Source: Timema cristinae (lineage: Eukaryota; Arthropoda; Insecta; Phasmatodea; Timematidae). From it: a stretch of 64,000 bases of DNA. Both the position numbers and the translations under genes were made by a program. Each line of letters begins with the position of its first letter. Within the stretch, counting starts at the first letter, position 1. The notes under the pieces were generated by a model. The model did not search any database, was not told the DNA's origin, and saw nothing but the letters and a program-made list of their open reading frames with translations. Positions 1-11,424 of this stretch are shown piece after piece. The DNA lies in the NCBI GenBank assembly GCA_039000515.1, contig JBCFYV010000012.1, positions 9,173,486-9,237,485 on the forward strand. Direction: 5' to 3'.

Positions 1-450
1 TTAATACCTTTTTAATTTATTTTTAACGACTGTTATGTTAGTCTACTTAGGCTCAAATACCTTGTGTATTTCTATAAAATATATTTAAAACATATTATAT
101 GCTTACTAATACGATCATTTAAAATTAAAGTTTAAAGTCTGATAAATTAAAAAAAAAATATTTTTAAGGATTTGAACACGCGAATCTTAGATCACGAGAC
201 GGTCACGTTACCGACTCATCCAAATTGAGAATTGAGAAAACTGAAAAAATTAGAATATATAGTTTCGTTTTCAACCAAACAAATATTTGTATTGAAGGAT
301 TGCATAAAGTGTACAAAGCAATCATATTCTTTTCTTCTGTAAACCTATTTTGTACAGTGATAGGTTTGTTTCAACAAAATCACTCTCAGAAAGCTGCAAC
401 CGAAGAGGGGGATGGCATCCATTTTGCTATTTTATTGCCTATTCGATAGA

Positions 451-627
451 TAAGGCCTGTCTCGCACGGTGTGAGGCTGGCGAGTAGAATCCGCTCGCTA
501 TTCGATCGTGTGACGTCAGTTTTCGCAGCGCAGAAGTTTCAAAATTAGGGGTTTGCGAGATTGTGTGCGAGATGAGAGAAATACGCTAGCGAATCGCTAC
601 TCGCACGTTTCAAAATTAGAGGCCCTG
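451..627. mobile_element. candidate MITE next to the minisatellite
   Basis: The segment begins AGGCCTGTCTCGCACG and ends CAAAATTAGAGGCCCT, so GGCCT words sit in inverted orientation at the two ends. Inside, GCGAGTAG-like words also face each other. The motif GTTTCAAAATTAG occurs twice, near 537 and 608. No open frame or clear target duplication was found. A small DNA-transposon derivative is only one reading. Confidence 0.25.
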
Positions 628-2595
628 GTTAGAGACTGGGACTCACTATCATGTTTGTGCAGGTCTGGTTAGAGACTGGGACTCACTATCATGTTTGTGC
701 AGGTCTGGTTTGAGACTGGGACTCACTATCATGTTTGTGCAGGTCTGGTTTGAGACTGGGACTCACTATCGTGTTTGTGCAGGTCTGGTTAGAGACTGGA
801 ACTCACTATCGTGTTTGTGCAGGTCTGGTTAGAGACTAGGACTCACTCTTGTATTTGTGCAGGTCTGGTTAGAGACTGGAACTCACTATCGTGTTTGTGC
901 AGGTCTGGTTCGAGACTGGGACTCACTATCGTGTTTGTGCAGGTCTGGTTTGAGACTAGGACTCACTCTTGTGTTTGTGCAGGTCTGGTTTGAGACTGGG
1001 ACTCACTATCGTGTTTGTGCAGGTCTGGTTAGAGACTAGGACTCACTCTTGTATTTGTGCAGGTCTGGTTAGAGACTGGAACTCACCATCGTGTTTGTGC
1101 AGGTCTGGTTAGAGACTGGGACTCACTATCGTGTTTGTGCAGGTCTGGTTAGAGACTAGGACTCACTCTTGTATTTGTGCAGGTCTGGTTAGAGACTGGG
1201 ACTCACTATCATGTTTGTGCAGGTCTGGTTTGAGACTGGGACCCACTATCATGTTTGTGCAGGTCTGGTTTGAGACTGGGACTCACTATCGTGTTTGTGC
1301 AGGTCTGGTTCGAGACTGGGACTCACTATCGTGTTTGTGCAGGTCTGGTTAGAGACTAGGACTCACTATCGTGTTTGTGCAGGTTTGGTTAGAGACTGGG
1401 ACTCACTATCGTGTTTATGCAGGTCTGGTTCGAGACTGGGACTCACTATCGTGTTTGTGAAGGTCTGGTTAGAGACTAGGACTCACTATCGTGTTTGTGC
1501 AGGTTTGGTTAGAGACTGGGACTCACTATCGTGTTTGTGCAGGTCTGGTTAGAGACTGGAACTCACTATCGTGTTTGTGCAGGTCTGGTTAGAGACTGGG
1601 ACTCACTCTTGTGTTTGTGCAGGTCTGTTTCGAGAGTGGGACTCACTCTTGTGTTTGTGCAGGTCTGGTTAGAGACTGGGACTCACTATCGTGTTTGTGC
1701 AGGTCTGGTTCGAGACTGGGACTCACTATCGTGTTTGTGCAGGTCTGGTTCGAGATTGGGACTCAATATCGTGTTTGTACAGGTCTGGTTCGAGACTGGG
1801 ACTCACTATCGTGTTTGTGCAGGTCTGGTTAGAGACTGGGACTCACTATCGTGTTTGTGCAGGTCTGGTTAGAGACTGGGACTCACTATCGTGTTTGTGC
1901 AGGTCTGGTTAGAGACTGGGACTCACTATCGTGTTTGTGCAGGTCTGGTTAGAGACTGGGACTCACTATCGTGTTTGTGCAGGTCTGGTTAGAGACTGGG
2001 ACTCACTATCGTGTTTGTGCAGGTCTGGTTAGAGACTGGGACTCACTATCGTGTTTGTGCAGGTCTGGTTAGAGACTGGTACTCAATATCGTGTTTGTGC
2101 AGGTCTGGTTCGAGACTGAGACTCACTATCGTGTTTGTGCAGGTCTGGTTTGAGACTGGGACTCACTATCGTGTTTGTGCAGGTCTGGTTAGAGACTGGG
2201 ACTCACTATCGTGTTTGTGCAGGTCTGGTTAGAGACTGGGACTCACTATCGTGTTTTTGCAGGTCTGGTTAGAGACTGGGACTCACTATCGTGTTTGTGC
2301 AGGTCTGGTTATAGACTGGGACTCACTATCGTGTTTGTGCAGGTCTGGTTTGAGACTGGGACTCACTATCGTGTTTGTGCAGGTCTGGTTAGAGACTGGG
2401 ACTCACTATCGTGTTTGTGTTGGTCTGGTTAGAGACTGGGACTCACTATCGTGTTTGCGCAGGTCTGGTGCGAGACTGGGACTCACTATCGTGTTTGTGC
2501 AGGTCTGGTTAGAGACTGAGACTCACTATCGTGTTTGCGCAGGTCTGGTTAGAGACTGGGACTCACTATCGTGTTTGTGCAGGTCTGGTTCGAGA
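625..2595. repeat. 40-bp minisatellite, about 49 copies
   Basis: The head-to-tail unit is CTGGTTAGAGACTGGGACTC followed by ACTATCGTGTTTGTGCAGGT. Units differ mainly at three places: A, T or C before GAGACT; CTATC or CTCTT; and GTGTTTG or ATGTTTG. The left third is most varied, while 1861-2060 is nearly uniform, as expected from recent homogenisation. Forty is not a multiple of three and the unit carries no forward stop in any phase. Long forward open frames therefore run through the array, repeating in blocks of 40 residues, and they are not evidence of a protein. Each unit contains a splice-acceptor-like TTTGTGCAG. Confidence 0.97.
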
Positions 2596-2885
2596 GCGGC
2601 GCACTGAGAGGGTAGCCCAGGAAGCTGCCCGAGTCCCACTGTGATGCGTGGTCGCCACACATGTAATATCTAGTCTACAACTAATCATGTGAGGACTTTA
2701 AAAGTTGTGCGACTGTTATTTTATATTATTTACTCTAAATTTTCATGGAAAAAATTTATTTATTTTTTGATTTTGCAAAAAAACACTTATTTTGTATATG
2801 TATTTGGTATGAATGTATTAAACAAATTGTGTAAATTATTCCATCATTTATATTAAATAAACAACTTTTTGTCTGTGTATTTTGA
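2583..2885 (+). other. possible terminal exon with 3' UTR and poly(A) signal
   Basis: Directly after the last acceptor-like TTTGTGCAG (AG at 2581-2582) the sequence leaves the minisatellite and becomes unique. It is relatively GC-rich for about 70 bp, then AT-rich. An AATAAA lies at 2856-2861, followed by a T/GT-rich stretch (CTTTTTGTCTGTGTATTTTG) typical of a cleavage downstream element. One phase after the acceptor reads about 20 codons to the TGA near 2640. No homology was recognised and no upstream exon is visible, so this is a hypothesis. Confidence 0.22.
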
Positions 2886-3721
2886 GTGACAGAACATACG
2901 TATCTTCTTACCTTTAATACATTTTATTTAGGTATCACTTGCTGTGTAACAATAACACAGTTTAAATGTCTAGGGGGCAGCTCAGTAAGCAAGAAATTGC
3001 CGCACAGATGTTCAGCTCTTAACACAATATTTAATTCTATAATGTGCTATTTCAAAATATGGTTCATAACAAAATAAAGCTGAAAGATTCAAACAAGGCT
3101 CCTTTCCCTAAATAATCATATAGTTTGAGACTAGGGTTGATGAAAAGGGCTCTAGATTTATTTATCCTTCCTCTATAAAATATAGCAACTTATTGATAGG
3201 CTCACAAAAGAAAATGTTAAGATATTAAAAAAACTAGCTGAGAGCTTTCCTCTTGCCTTAAGATAAGTTTCAAAGTTTTATTTCACCTCTTTCTTACTGA
3301 CATGAAGAAGGGAGTATGAGCCTAGAACATAGTTGTAGAAAACAACACAGACTATTGTATGATAAGTTGTGTGATCTGACATAAATTTAGATTTTCTCAA
3401 TGACGGAGGCAGCCACATTAAAACACAATCTTACAAACTTTCTTATCGAGTCTATTATAGTTTGAATGAAACATTTTCTTCAGAAAATCAAAAATTTCCT
3501 TGTTAATAATAAGAACCACTCTTCATACTTATATTTTAAACTAGTCCTTTTCTCCGTAAAAAATATTGTAAGGAATTCTGTAAAACAAAGCTTCAAATCA
3601 TCCATCATGTCAATATAAAAACAAAACTTTTTTTTAAATACAGTCCTACCATCACTGTATAGCCCCTTACCTCTTTTTATCCTCCCTCCTATTTTCATCT
3701 CATTCCTCTTTCCTCACCCCT
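2886..3721. other. AT-rich stretch without recognised features
   Basis: Only short open frames without coding character are present, and no repeat family was recognised. A C-rich homopolymer run (3722-3735) closes it on the right. Confidence 0.5.
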
Positions 3722-3983
3722 ACCCCCCCCCCCACCCCATTCACCAACCCCACTTTCCCTTCGACAACTTTTTTTTTCCAACGACTATATAATATACTAT
3801 CGACATTTTTATGAGGAATAAATTAAATTTTCAAAATAAAATATAGCCTATGTTACTCGCTGATAATGTAGATTTATATTGGTGAAAGAATTTTTAAAAT
3901 AGGTCCAGTAGTTTTTGAGTTTAACCATTACAAAGAAAAAAAACAAAAAATCAAATCTTTCCTCTTTATAATATTAGTATAGA
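3722..3983 (-). mobile_element. Helitron-like 5' end
   Basis: Read on the minus strand from 3983, the sequence starts TCTATACTAATATTATAAAG. It continues with a gene-less AT-rich body and then a G-rich run. A 5' TC and this opening word are common at the left end of arthropod Helitron-like elements; that is recalled family knowledge. The 3' hairpin and CTRR end were not located, so only the left end is supported. Confidence 0.45.
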
Positions 3984-5117
3984 TAAGCTTTAGTCTTCTA
4001 TTACGACGACATGTTTCAGTTATGTTACACCATTTTCAGGTCTTATTTGTAATAAAGATTATTGATTTTAATCGATACTATTTGAAAGTTTGAGAATTTT
4101 TGAGGTGTCATAAATTAGTAATCCCCATTCCAACAATTCTTGATATCCTCTCCATCTCCATTTAAACCTACTCGAACAATAGTTAAGAAGATTAACACCG
4201 TAAATTCATCTACCTCATATTATTTCAATACCAAAATTTTGACAAAATTAGCAATAATATATCTATATATATCTACTCATGGTCTAAATTACTGTCTATG
4301 TGACATTAGCAACACTATCTAATTTATCAATTATTTAATTTTATTTATTCATATTGGTAGCTTTTTACTTGTTGTTGATCATCCCCCAAGAAGATTTTTC
4401 CATAATATAACTCCTAAAAAATTCACAAACTTTCCGATTGTATGGATTAAATAAATCATCTTTATTAAAATTAAGGTATTTATTAGCTTGCTAATTTAAG
4501 TGATTATTTATTTAATATTTCATGTCATATTCTGACCTATTTTAACTATTTCCATTTCTAATGTTTAACTTTTTAAATTTATAATTTTATTAATATATTC
4601 CTATACAATAATTTACAATTACATTAATTTTCCTCAAACATTAAAATGACGTAACATCACCAAAACATGTCGTCATAAAAGACTATAGAGTTTATACAAA
4701 ATAAGGAGAAGGGAATAAGAAATAAAACCAAGAAGATATACAATCTACGTTATATTATAAAGCTACAAAAAGTTATTATAAAACTCGTTTCTTGGTAGTT
4801 TCATGATATTAAACGGTTTTGTATGCTTTTTATTTTATAGTTTTAATTCTAGCTTTCACCGCTCTTAGCTTTAATTTTAATTAACATTACTATTATTTTA
4901 AGAAATTAATATTGTAAATGGAAGTTGGCACACAATCGTGGAAATGGACTTCTAGGGTAGACATACAGTATTTCAGTAAGCCTTGCGTTAAGTAAAATAT
5001 GAAGGGGGAAAAAACATTCACTTTTTTTTTATAAATATCTGTTTATAAAGAAATATTTTTTAAACAACTAATTTGAATTTTAAAATTTTCCTAAATATTC
5101 TTATAACGAATTTCAAT
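3984..5117. other. AT-rich stretch without recognised features
   Basis: Low-complexity AT-rich DNA. No open frame with recognisable protein content and no clear repeat boundary were seen. Confidence 0.5.
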
Positions 5118-5173
5118 AGTAGTAGTAGTAGTAGTAGTAGTAGTAATACTACTACTACTACTACTACTACTAC

Positions 5174-5243
<70 letters not shown>
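5118..5243. repeat. (AGT)9-AAT-(ACT)9 palindrome followed by (AAT)23
   Basis: Nine AGT units (5118-5144), one AAT (5145-5147) and nine ACT units (5148-5174) form a perfect 27-bp inverted repeat with a 3-nt loop. Twenty-three AAT units (5175-5243) follow directly. The poly-Ser, Thr and Asn forward frame and the poly-Ile reverse frame here come from the microsatellite and are not genes. Confidence 0.97.
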
Positions 5244-5246
<3 letters not shown>

Positions 5247-5289
5247 AATTATAATTATAATAATACTAACCATAACTGTAGTTAATTTT

Positions 5290-7865
5290 ATTAAACATAC
5301 ATATTAATTAATTCTATTTTATGAATTTGCTAGTGTATTTTATAACTGTTCTATTATGTAGTCTACTTTAATAATATAGGTCCTATGATAATTTATCAGC
5401 GTTTACCTGGAAAATGTACTTAAGTACAAACATTCCATCTTTTTCTTCATGTACCCTGAAAGGTAGCAAGCTTACTTTGACGTGTTAGACTATGATCCTA
5501 GCTACACCATGGTTGAATAATGGAATGCAAGCTTGTTACATTTCATAGCGAACAAAGGGTACATACATGCATACATACGTACATATACTTCTGGTCATAG
5601 CCTTAATAATTTCCCAATAATGACTCTCCATGAAAGGATAAGGCGTGTGATGATATATAACCATACATTTTCCAATATCTTTGCTGACAAGTGCTTTCAG
5701 AACAAAGCCAATCGAGCTAGCGAAACTGTATGGTAGTTCACCATAAAGTACTATTAATTACCGCTAGAGCACACGCAGGTAGCATTTGTATGCATGTTTA
5801 TCGGTTACAGTAAGTCCCATTGGGTGTGTGAAGTAGGTGAGCGAACGATCCCGAGCGTAGCTTAGACCGTTGGTTACACGACGCCGGCTCAGGGCAGTCG
5901 TGACGTGTGGTTTGACCCTAAAGCAATAGTTATAAGTTCTGTCTTTTGACAGGATTCGAAAGAAATCAACAACCATTCAATACCTATTACTGATGACTGG
6001 TTGGAAGATTATCAAGATACGATAAATAGCTGACGTAATATCTAATTGTCAACGCATCAGGTAAACTGTGGATTGATACCTGTTTAGTATTCGTCCATGC
6101 TCTTAGTTGAATAATTAATATGGCTTTAAGTTAATTTAACTTAGTGAAATAGAATTAATTACAAATAATAACTATGCAGAAATAATAAGTCGTAGGCCTA
6201 CTAAGTTTAAACATACAGCTATGCTATGTTTTTTTAATGTAGAGTAGAAATTGTACACCTAAAATGGTAGCTTGACTTGGAATTTAATTAGACCTATTTA
6301 ATAGTGAGTCGAACATAATACATAATTTTGAAAAATAATTAATCTCAATATATTTTAACTAATTTTAATATCTATATGATCGTATATCAGGATATCATTA
6401 AGATTTACAAAAACATATTTAAGAAAAAAGGCTCATTTTGAATGGTACAAGCCAACCCAAAATTTAATATTTTTACTAGCTATAATTTTTAGTATTTTAA
6501 ATAAGAAACAAAATTAAATATATGATTTTAAATAGAAATTCCATACTATGAAAATAAAAATTTGAAACTATCATGGGGTTCGTAGGAATATATTCTGGGG
6601 TAACAGTTTGGGGAAGGCCTTGTTATCATATTAATATTTACTATTTTATGCAAGGTATAAATTATGCAAGGCCTTTATTTAACTCTGCACATATTCAAGT
6701 ATACATAATTAAAATAATGAACGTATATTATGTAAACACAATATGTTTTCCTATGTTAATACATTTTAATAAATTAAAACTAAAACAATTGATATTACGT
6801 GGACGCCGCACTAACTCGACGCATATATAATCTGGGGTGGCTGAAATATATCTTTGAGTGTAGTTTTGATATTTAAGCTGTGTCTGGAGGAGGGTTACAA
6901 CACCCACCCTTGAGCAAGCCTCTGGAAACTAGGACACAATCCATGATAAGTAGCCACACATTTTATAGATAGCTAATTTCAACACATTTACTTAACTAAG
7001 AGAAACATACCTACGGCACGATTTAGAGTAAAAGAAATAAAGAATTGTTTTTTGACTGTTATTAAAGCTAATAATTTTTTTCATAAACAGTATATTAACG
7101 TTTTTTAAAAGTTTATTTCTACCAAAATACTTCTAAAGCATTGGACTCCCTAAAAACAAGGGCAAGAATGCCAATATTTTGGTGATAAAATGGACCCAAA
7201 CGCAATTATTAAATTATTGTAGGTATAGCTAAAATCTAACTAATGTGTCCTAGATTTTAATTAATTAAACCTAACAAAAATTCTCACCCTCACTGACGGT
7301 CACGTTGACTAACGCGTCATGCTTGTAATTTACTTAAACTCCTTCCACGGAGGGTCAGGGTTCGAAACTCATCCGGTTTTAGTGGGGACGGTTTTTACAA
7401 ATATGATTTATCATTGTGGTCTCTAATAAGGGTGCACTGAGCTCTACCCTTGGATGAAGCAGTTTAAAATATTGTGTGTCTAATGTATAATTTAAGAAAT
7501 GTGGCTGCCAGTTATATAATTGACCTGAATCGTTGTATATGTCGTGTTGGACTATACATTCTTAAATTCACAAACATATTCAATTAAATTAGCTGGAATA
7601 GACTAAAGTTTAATCATCATATAAGAGAAACTTGAGCTAAACATACTGCGGCCGAAGAGAGAACGAACACCCCTCCCAACACCCACCCTAGTCCACCCTC
7701 TCTACATACCACCCACCCACCAAGCAGATCGATAACTTGCACTGAGAGCTCGGTACTGCATTCCAGACACTGTGGACTGCTTGGATTGCAATGTTGCCAA
7801 ACAACGCCTCTAGGTATATATTGAGAGGGTCCCACACTCTGGAGGCGATACTTACAAATGTTGTA
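5290..7865. other. AT-rich intergenic stretch without recognised genes
   Basis: Short open frames occur but none shows conserved motifs. A modestly GC-richer patch lies at about 5790-5960 and could not be assigned. Nothing else was recognised. Confidence 0.5.
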
Positions 7866-7881
7866 AATTACTTCATTTAGA

Positions 7882-8150
7882 CCCGCCTCGGTGGCGTAGT
7901 TGGCTAACGTGCTAGTCGTGTTTAGCTCGACTGCTGAGGACGGGGAGATCGAGGTTCGAATCTCGGTCGGGTGAACTGGGGGGGGGGGGGGGTTCCTAAA
8001 TGGTTTTCCACTCTACCTCCACACAAATGCGGGTTCACTTCCTCTAATTAAAACATTCCCAATTCCTAATCCATTAGCGTAGTTAGTACTTAAAGCGTAT
8101 AACCCCAACGGGTAGTAAGACGTGGTGCTAAATATTATTATTATTATTAT
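7882..8150 (+). mobile_element. SINE, type B (tRNA-like head), intact with 16-bp target duplication
   Basis: The tRNA-like head has an A-box region (GTGGCGTAGTTGGCTAACG) and a B box (GGTTCGAATCTC). A G run and a body with the word AAATGCGGGTTCACTTCCTC follow, then the 3' end GCGTATAACCCCAACGGGTA and a short (ATT)n tail. It is bracketed by AATTACTTCATTTAGA at 7866-7881 and 8151-8166. Polymerase III transcription and LINE-driven insertion are inferred from the family type. Confidence 0.93.
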
Positions 8151-8326
8151 AATTACTTCATTTAGAATCGACAAGGTCATATTAACATGTCTCCGATTTG
8201 CATCAATTAAGATGTTGGAGGTATTTCAATTAACAAACATGTTTTTTAGTGTGATTTTCTTTTTTTATTAGTGTGAAACGTGGTATCTTACCTTATATGA
8301 CTAAATATATATATATATATATATAT

Positions 8327-8705
8327 TTGGTTTTTGAAAACAAGGTGGTGAGAAAGATATTTGGAGCAAAAATATATGAGGTTAATGGGGAGTGGAGGAG
8401 GTTACATAATGATGATTTATATACCCTGTACTCTTCACAATATATTATTAGGATAGTTAAATATCTAAGATCACGGTGGGCAGAGGACATGCAGCGCGAA
8501 TGGAAGATTCTAGCACCTTGTTCACGCCACTGACTGACAAACCCAATGGGAAGTTCTAGACGCAGGTGAGAATATAACATTAGAACTGACCTGAGGAAGA
8601 CGGGGCGTAATTAGAGGGACTGGTTTGAACTAGCTCAATAAAGGGATAGGTGGCGTACTTTTATAAGTGCGGCAGTGAGCTTTTGAGCTGCTAATGCCAT
8701 ACAGT
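8327..8705 (+). pseudogene. decayed C-terminal end of a LINE reverse-transcriptase ORF
   Basis: One frame reads KVVRKIFGAKIYEVNGEWRR, then HNDDLYTLY and a KYLRSRW segment. After in-frame stops (first at 8531-8533) it continues NIRTDLRKTG, then WRDWFELAQ, stop, RDRWRTFISAA. This order (KVLRKIFGP, GEWRRR, NxELYxLY, DLRKxG, NWRxxxxLAQDRxRW) is the familiar tail after the reverse-transcriptase domain in many animal non-LTR retrotransposons. At least five in-frame stops show it is dead. The N-terminal endonuclease and catalytic RT parts are absent, consistent with 5' truncation. An (AT)n run lies directly upstream. Confidence 0.72.
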
Positions 8706-9136
8706 AAGTAATTAATTACAGTATTTTATATTAACTTACTCAGCAGACATATTATAGCCAGCACACAACATACAAATCAATTTAAATAATTTGAGCTACT
8801 ACAATATGCCTAATCCTTCTACCGAGCGTTAGCACCTAAATAATAATAATAATAATAATTGAATACCTAGACGAACGCGTGTACAAATAGTAAAATATAT
8901 CTTCATTGAAACAAACAGGATTTGAACCAAGGTACCATACATTTGTGATCAAACTCTCTATTCACGAAGTTATGGAATGGATCACTTGGGTGTTATACAT
9001 ATTATGGAGCAGCAGTTTTTCAGCTGAAGTCTTGCGATTGGCGAGAAGTTGGGCTGTGGGAGTTTGGACGAAGATAAAAAAGAAGGGAGAAAATAAAATT
9101 TAAGAGATAAAACTTAAGTATTTTTTAAATCCAGTA

Positions 9137-9372
9137 TATTCCCGCTTCGGTGGCTGAAAGGTCTAACGCGCTATTCTGACAGTAGATCAGACTGCCGATG
9201 ACAGGGAGATCAAGGTTAGAATTTCTGTCGGGCGTACCATGGGTGGTTTTCAAAAAATGCATTTCCACTCTCCCTCCGTACAAATGCGGGTACACTTCAT
9301 ATAAATAAATTCTTGCTTACACCATTAGCGTAATTAGTGTATAAGCGTGATAAGCGGTGATAAAATATCCAA
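9137..9372 (+). mobile_element. SINE, diverged type B/C
   Basis: A tRNA-like head (TTCGGTGGCTGAAAGGTCTAA, weak B box GGTTAGAATTTC) is followed by the common body with ACAAATGCGGGTACACTTC and ATTAGCGTAATTAGTG. The tail has decayed. Flanking ATCCAGTATA and ATCCAATATA may be a degenerate target duplication. Confidence 0.8.
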
Positions 9373-9765
9373 TATAAACTTATTTAAAAAAATAACACTA
9401 TCATTAGAATTTTAGCTTTTGAACTTTTAGACACAATTTTAATACAAGATTTTTTTTAGTGATAACATTTCTCGTTAAAAAACTGATGCTCTGTCTTGAC
9501 ATTTCTAGTGACCTGTTCAGTGTTCCACGAGTTGAAAAAGATTGACAATCATTGTTATAGTTTTATACATTATAGTTTATTGATATTTTCAACACAAATA
9601 TATCAAAGTCTTAGTAAATTAGAGCAAGGATGATAAAGGTAGGTTAAATAAAATTCACCAGCATTCCCCAGGAGAAAAGAAGGAGAAACATTTGTTGGAC
9701 ACCTTTTGATACACCCAAGTGGGATGAATGGCAGCCTTCAGTGAATTTATGATATTTTTATTGGT

Positions 9766-9992
9766 GACTAGCATTTGCCCACGGTTTTGCTCATATCTTT
9801 GAAACTAAACATTAATTATAAATCCTCTTTGTTCCCTATCCCGTGAGAATTTCAAAAATTCCGGCCTTGTTGCTTGTGTACATAATAAAGGTAGCCTCTG
9901 TGCAAAATTTCAGCTTTTTAGGTCCAAGGGTTTGAGCTGGGCATTGATGAGTCAGTGAGTGAGTCGGGACTTTTCTTTTTATATTTATAGAT
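9766..9992. mobile_element. dispersed-repeat fragment with ACTAGCATTTGCCC end
   Basis: The segment starts GACTAGCATTTGCCCACGG and ends GTGAGTCGGGACTTTTCTTT followed by an AT-rich TATAGAT. Fragments with this opening and the GAGTCRGGAC close are common in invertebrate genomes and are usually assigned to RTE or Helitron-type elements. That assignment is recalled and not shown here. Confidence 0.35.
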
Positions 9993-10034
9993 TTCTTTGG
10001 ATGTTCCCATGTCATACTACTCATGCAGCTGATT

Positions 10035-10185
10035 ACTAATAGAATATAAAGGAGTAAGGTCAAATTTAGAGTAAATGTACCCACATTTGTGTGCAATGAG
10101 AAATACCTTAAGAAAAACATCTTCGGTTGGGATATGAACCCAGACCTCCTCGGGCGAACTATACCAGACGAGACTGACACCTTGG
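10035..10185 (-). mobile_element. SINE fragment, reverse orientation
   Basis: The body words read on the plus strand as GTACCCACATTTGTGTGCAA and TTAAGAAAAAC. They are followed by an inverted B-box-like GATATGAACCCAGACCTCC. The AT tail is lost. Confidence 0.55.
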
Positions 10186-10467
10186 TATATGTGCCAAATG
10201 ATACGAGTAATTTGTGTATTTAATATTCACTTGAGAGTTAAAGTTTTTTAAATGTGATGGTGCCGGTTTGTATAGGCTTACTAGTGGCTTAACATATTTA
10301 ATTTAAGAAAACAGCGTAGGGAGGATTAAGTTTATAATTAAATGTAGCAGTGTTCACTTGGAGAGAAACTCAATCTTTTTTTTTGTGAAAAAACCGCAAC
10401 ATTGCTCCCCAGCCAGTCTTCGAACCCAAACCTACATGGCTAAGATCAAGTGAGGTAACCATTAAAC

Positions 10468-10493
10468 CAGGGGTATTCAACCTGTGGCCCGTG
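10468..10493 (+). mobile_element. hAT-like terminal inverted repeat (one end only)
   Basis: CAGGGGTATTCAACCTGTGG followed by CCCG matches the CAGGGGT...CAACCTGYGGCCCG form of many hAT transposon ends. The matching opposite end was not found downstream, so the extent of the element is unknown. Confidence 0.5.
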
Positions 10494-11235
10494 GTAACAT
10501 TTTTTTTTGCAGCCCACTGGCTCATGAAAAGTATAAAATTATTTCAAGAGGAAAAATGACAAATACAAAGAAATATTTTACATAATCAAATAATAAAATA
10601 AATACGTATTTTACGTTATTTTATATATGATTTTTGATCTTTCCAAGAAGAACAGTATTGCTTTTTAGTACAAATGTACTTTGAACCTGTAGGAAAAACC
10701 CACAGAGAACCTACTTGACGAGAAATGTGGCCTAAGCTCAGTGTGGAGTGACTATCTCGTGGAAGGTGTTCATTTGACCCCGGTCAGGTATTTATCCTGA
10801 ACGATCTCTATGATACAGGCATTATAGTCGAGGATTTGATTGCAGGTGTGTTCTACCTGATTTAAAAAAAATGTTTATATTGGCTTAGATGTGAGATTAC
10901 GGAAACGAGCCTACAACGTAAAGATGCCTACCTTACCCTACAGTTACGTATATTAAAAATAAGAAATAATAATTGGTATGGAACACCGCACTTACGTTCT
11001 CACTTTATTGTTTATAAAAATGAAGTAAATTTTCTTTAATAATAAACAAATACATGTTTACTTAGCAACAATGACCTTAAAGATCTTTTGTCGGTGTGGA
11101 ATATAAACATAAACATTAAGGTCTGGCAATTTCATAGATTTGGGTACCAGTTGAGGGATTTTTGAATACTATTTGGGTAAAAATTAAGAGTTATTTGATT
11201 CGAGTCTTGAAAAACCAATGACAGAATAGAGTTTA

Positions 11236-11352
11236 TCCACCGTGGTTCGGATCCCACGTTAAACTGTAGGTCTCCATTTCATCTCACAATCACCCTACCA
11301 TTACATATTAGTGTAAGTGCGTATAACCCGAACGGGTAGTAAGACGCAATGC

Positions 11353-11423
<71 letters not shown>

Positions 11424-11424
11424 G
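11236..11424 (+). mobile_element. SINE, type A, 5'-truncated, long (AAT)n tail
   Basis: The element starts inside the body at CCACCGTGGTTCGGAT. It runs through the shared 3' end (GTATAACCCGAACGGGTAGT) into about 24 AAT units. The tRNA-like head is missing, as expected when reverse transcription stops early. Confidence 0.9.

Noticed and set aside
625..2595. CRISPR-like regular repeat array
   Set aside because: Units are directly contiguous with no unique spacers. The genome is eukaryotic with SINEs and introns.
811..2607. Many overlapping forward open frames of 60-118 codons
   Set aside because: They are readings of the 40-bp minisatellite in rotating phase. The protein text simply repeats the unit, and all phases are open because the unit lacks forward stops.
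5073..5285. Ser/Thr/Asn-rich protein and its reverse poly-Ile shadow
   Set aside because: Trinucleotide microsatellite translated; no unique sequence.
9836..10180. 114-codon minus-strand gene
   Set aside because: It spans a dispersed-repeat end and a SINE fragment, so the frame is composite.
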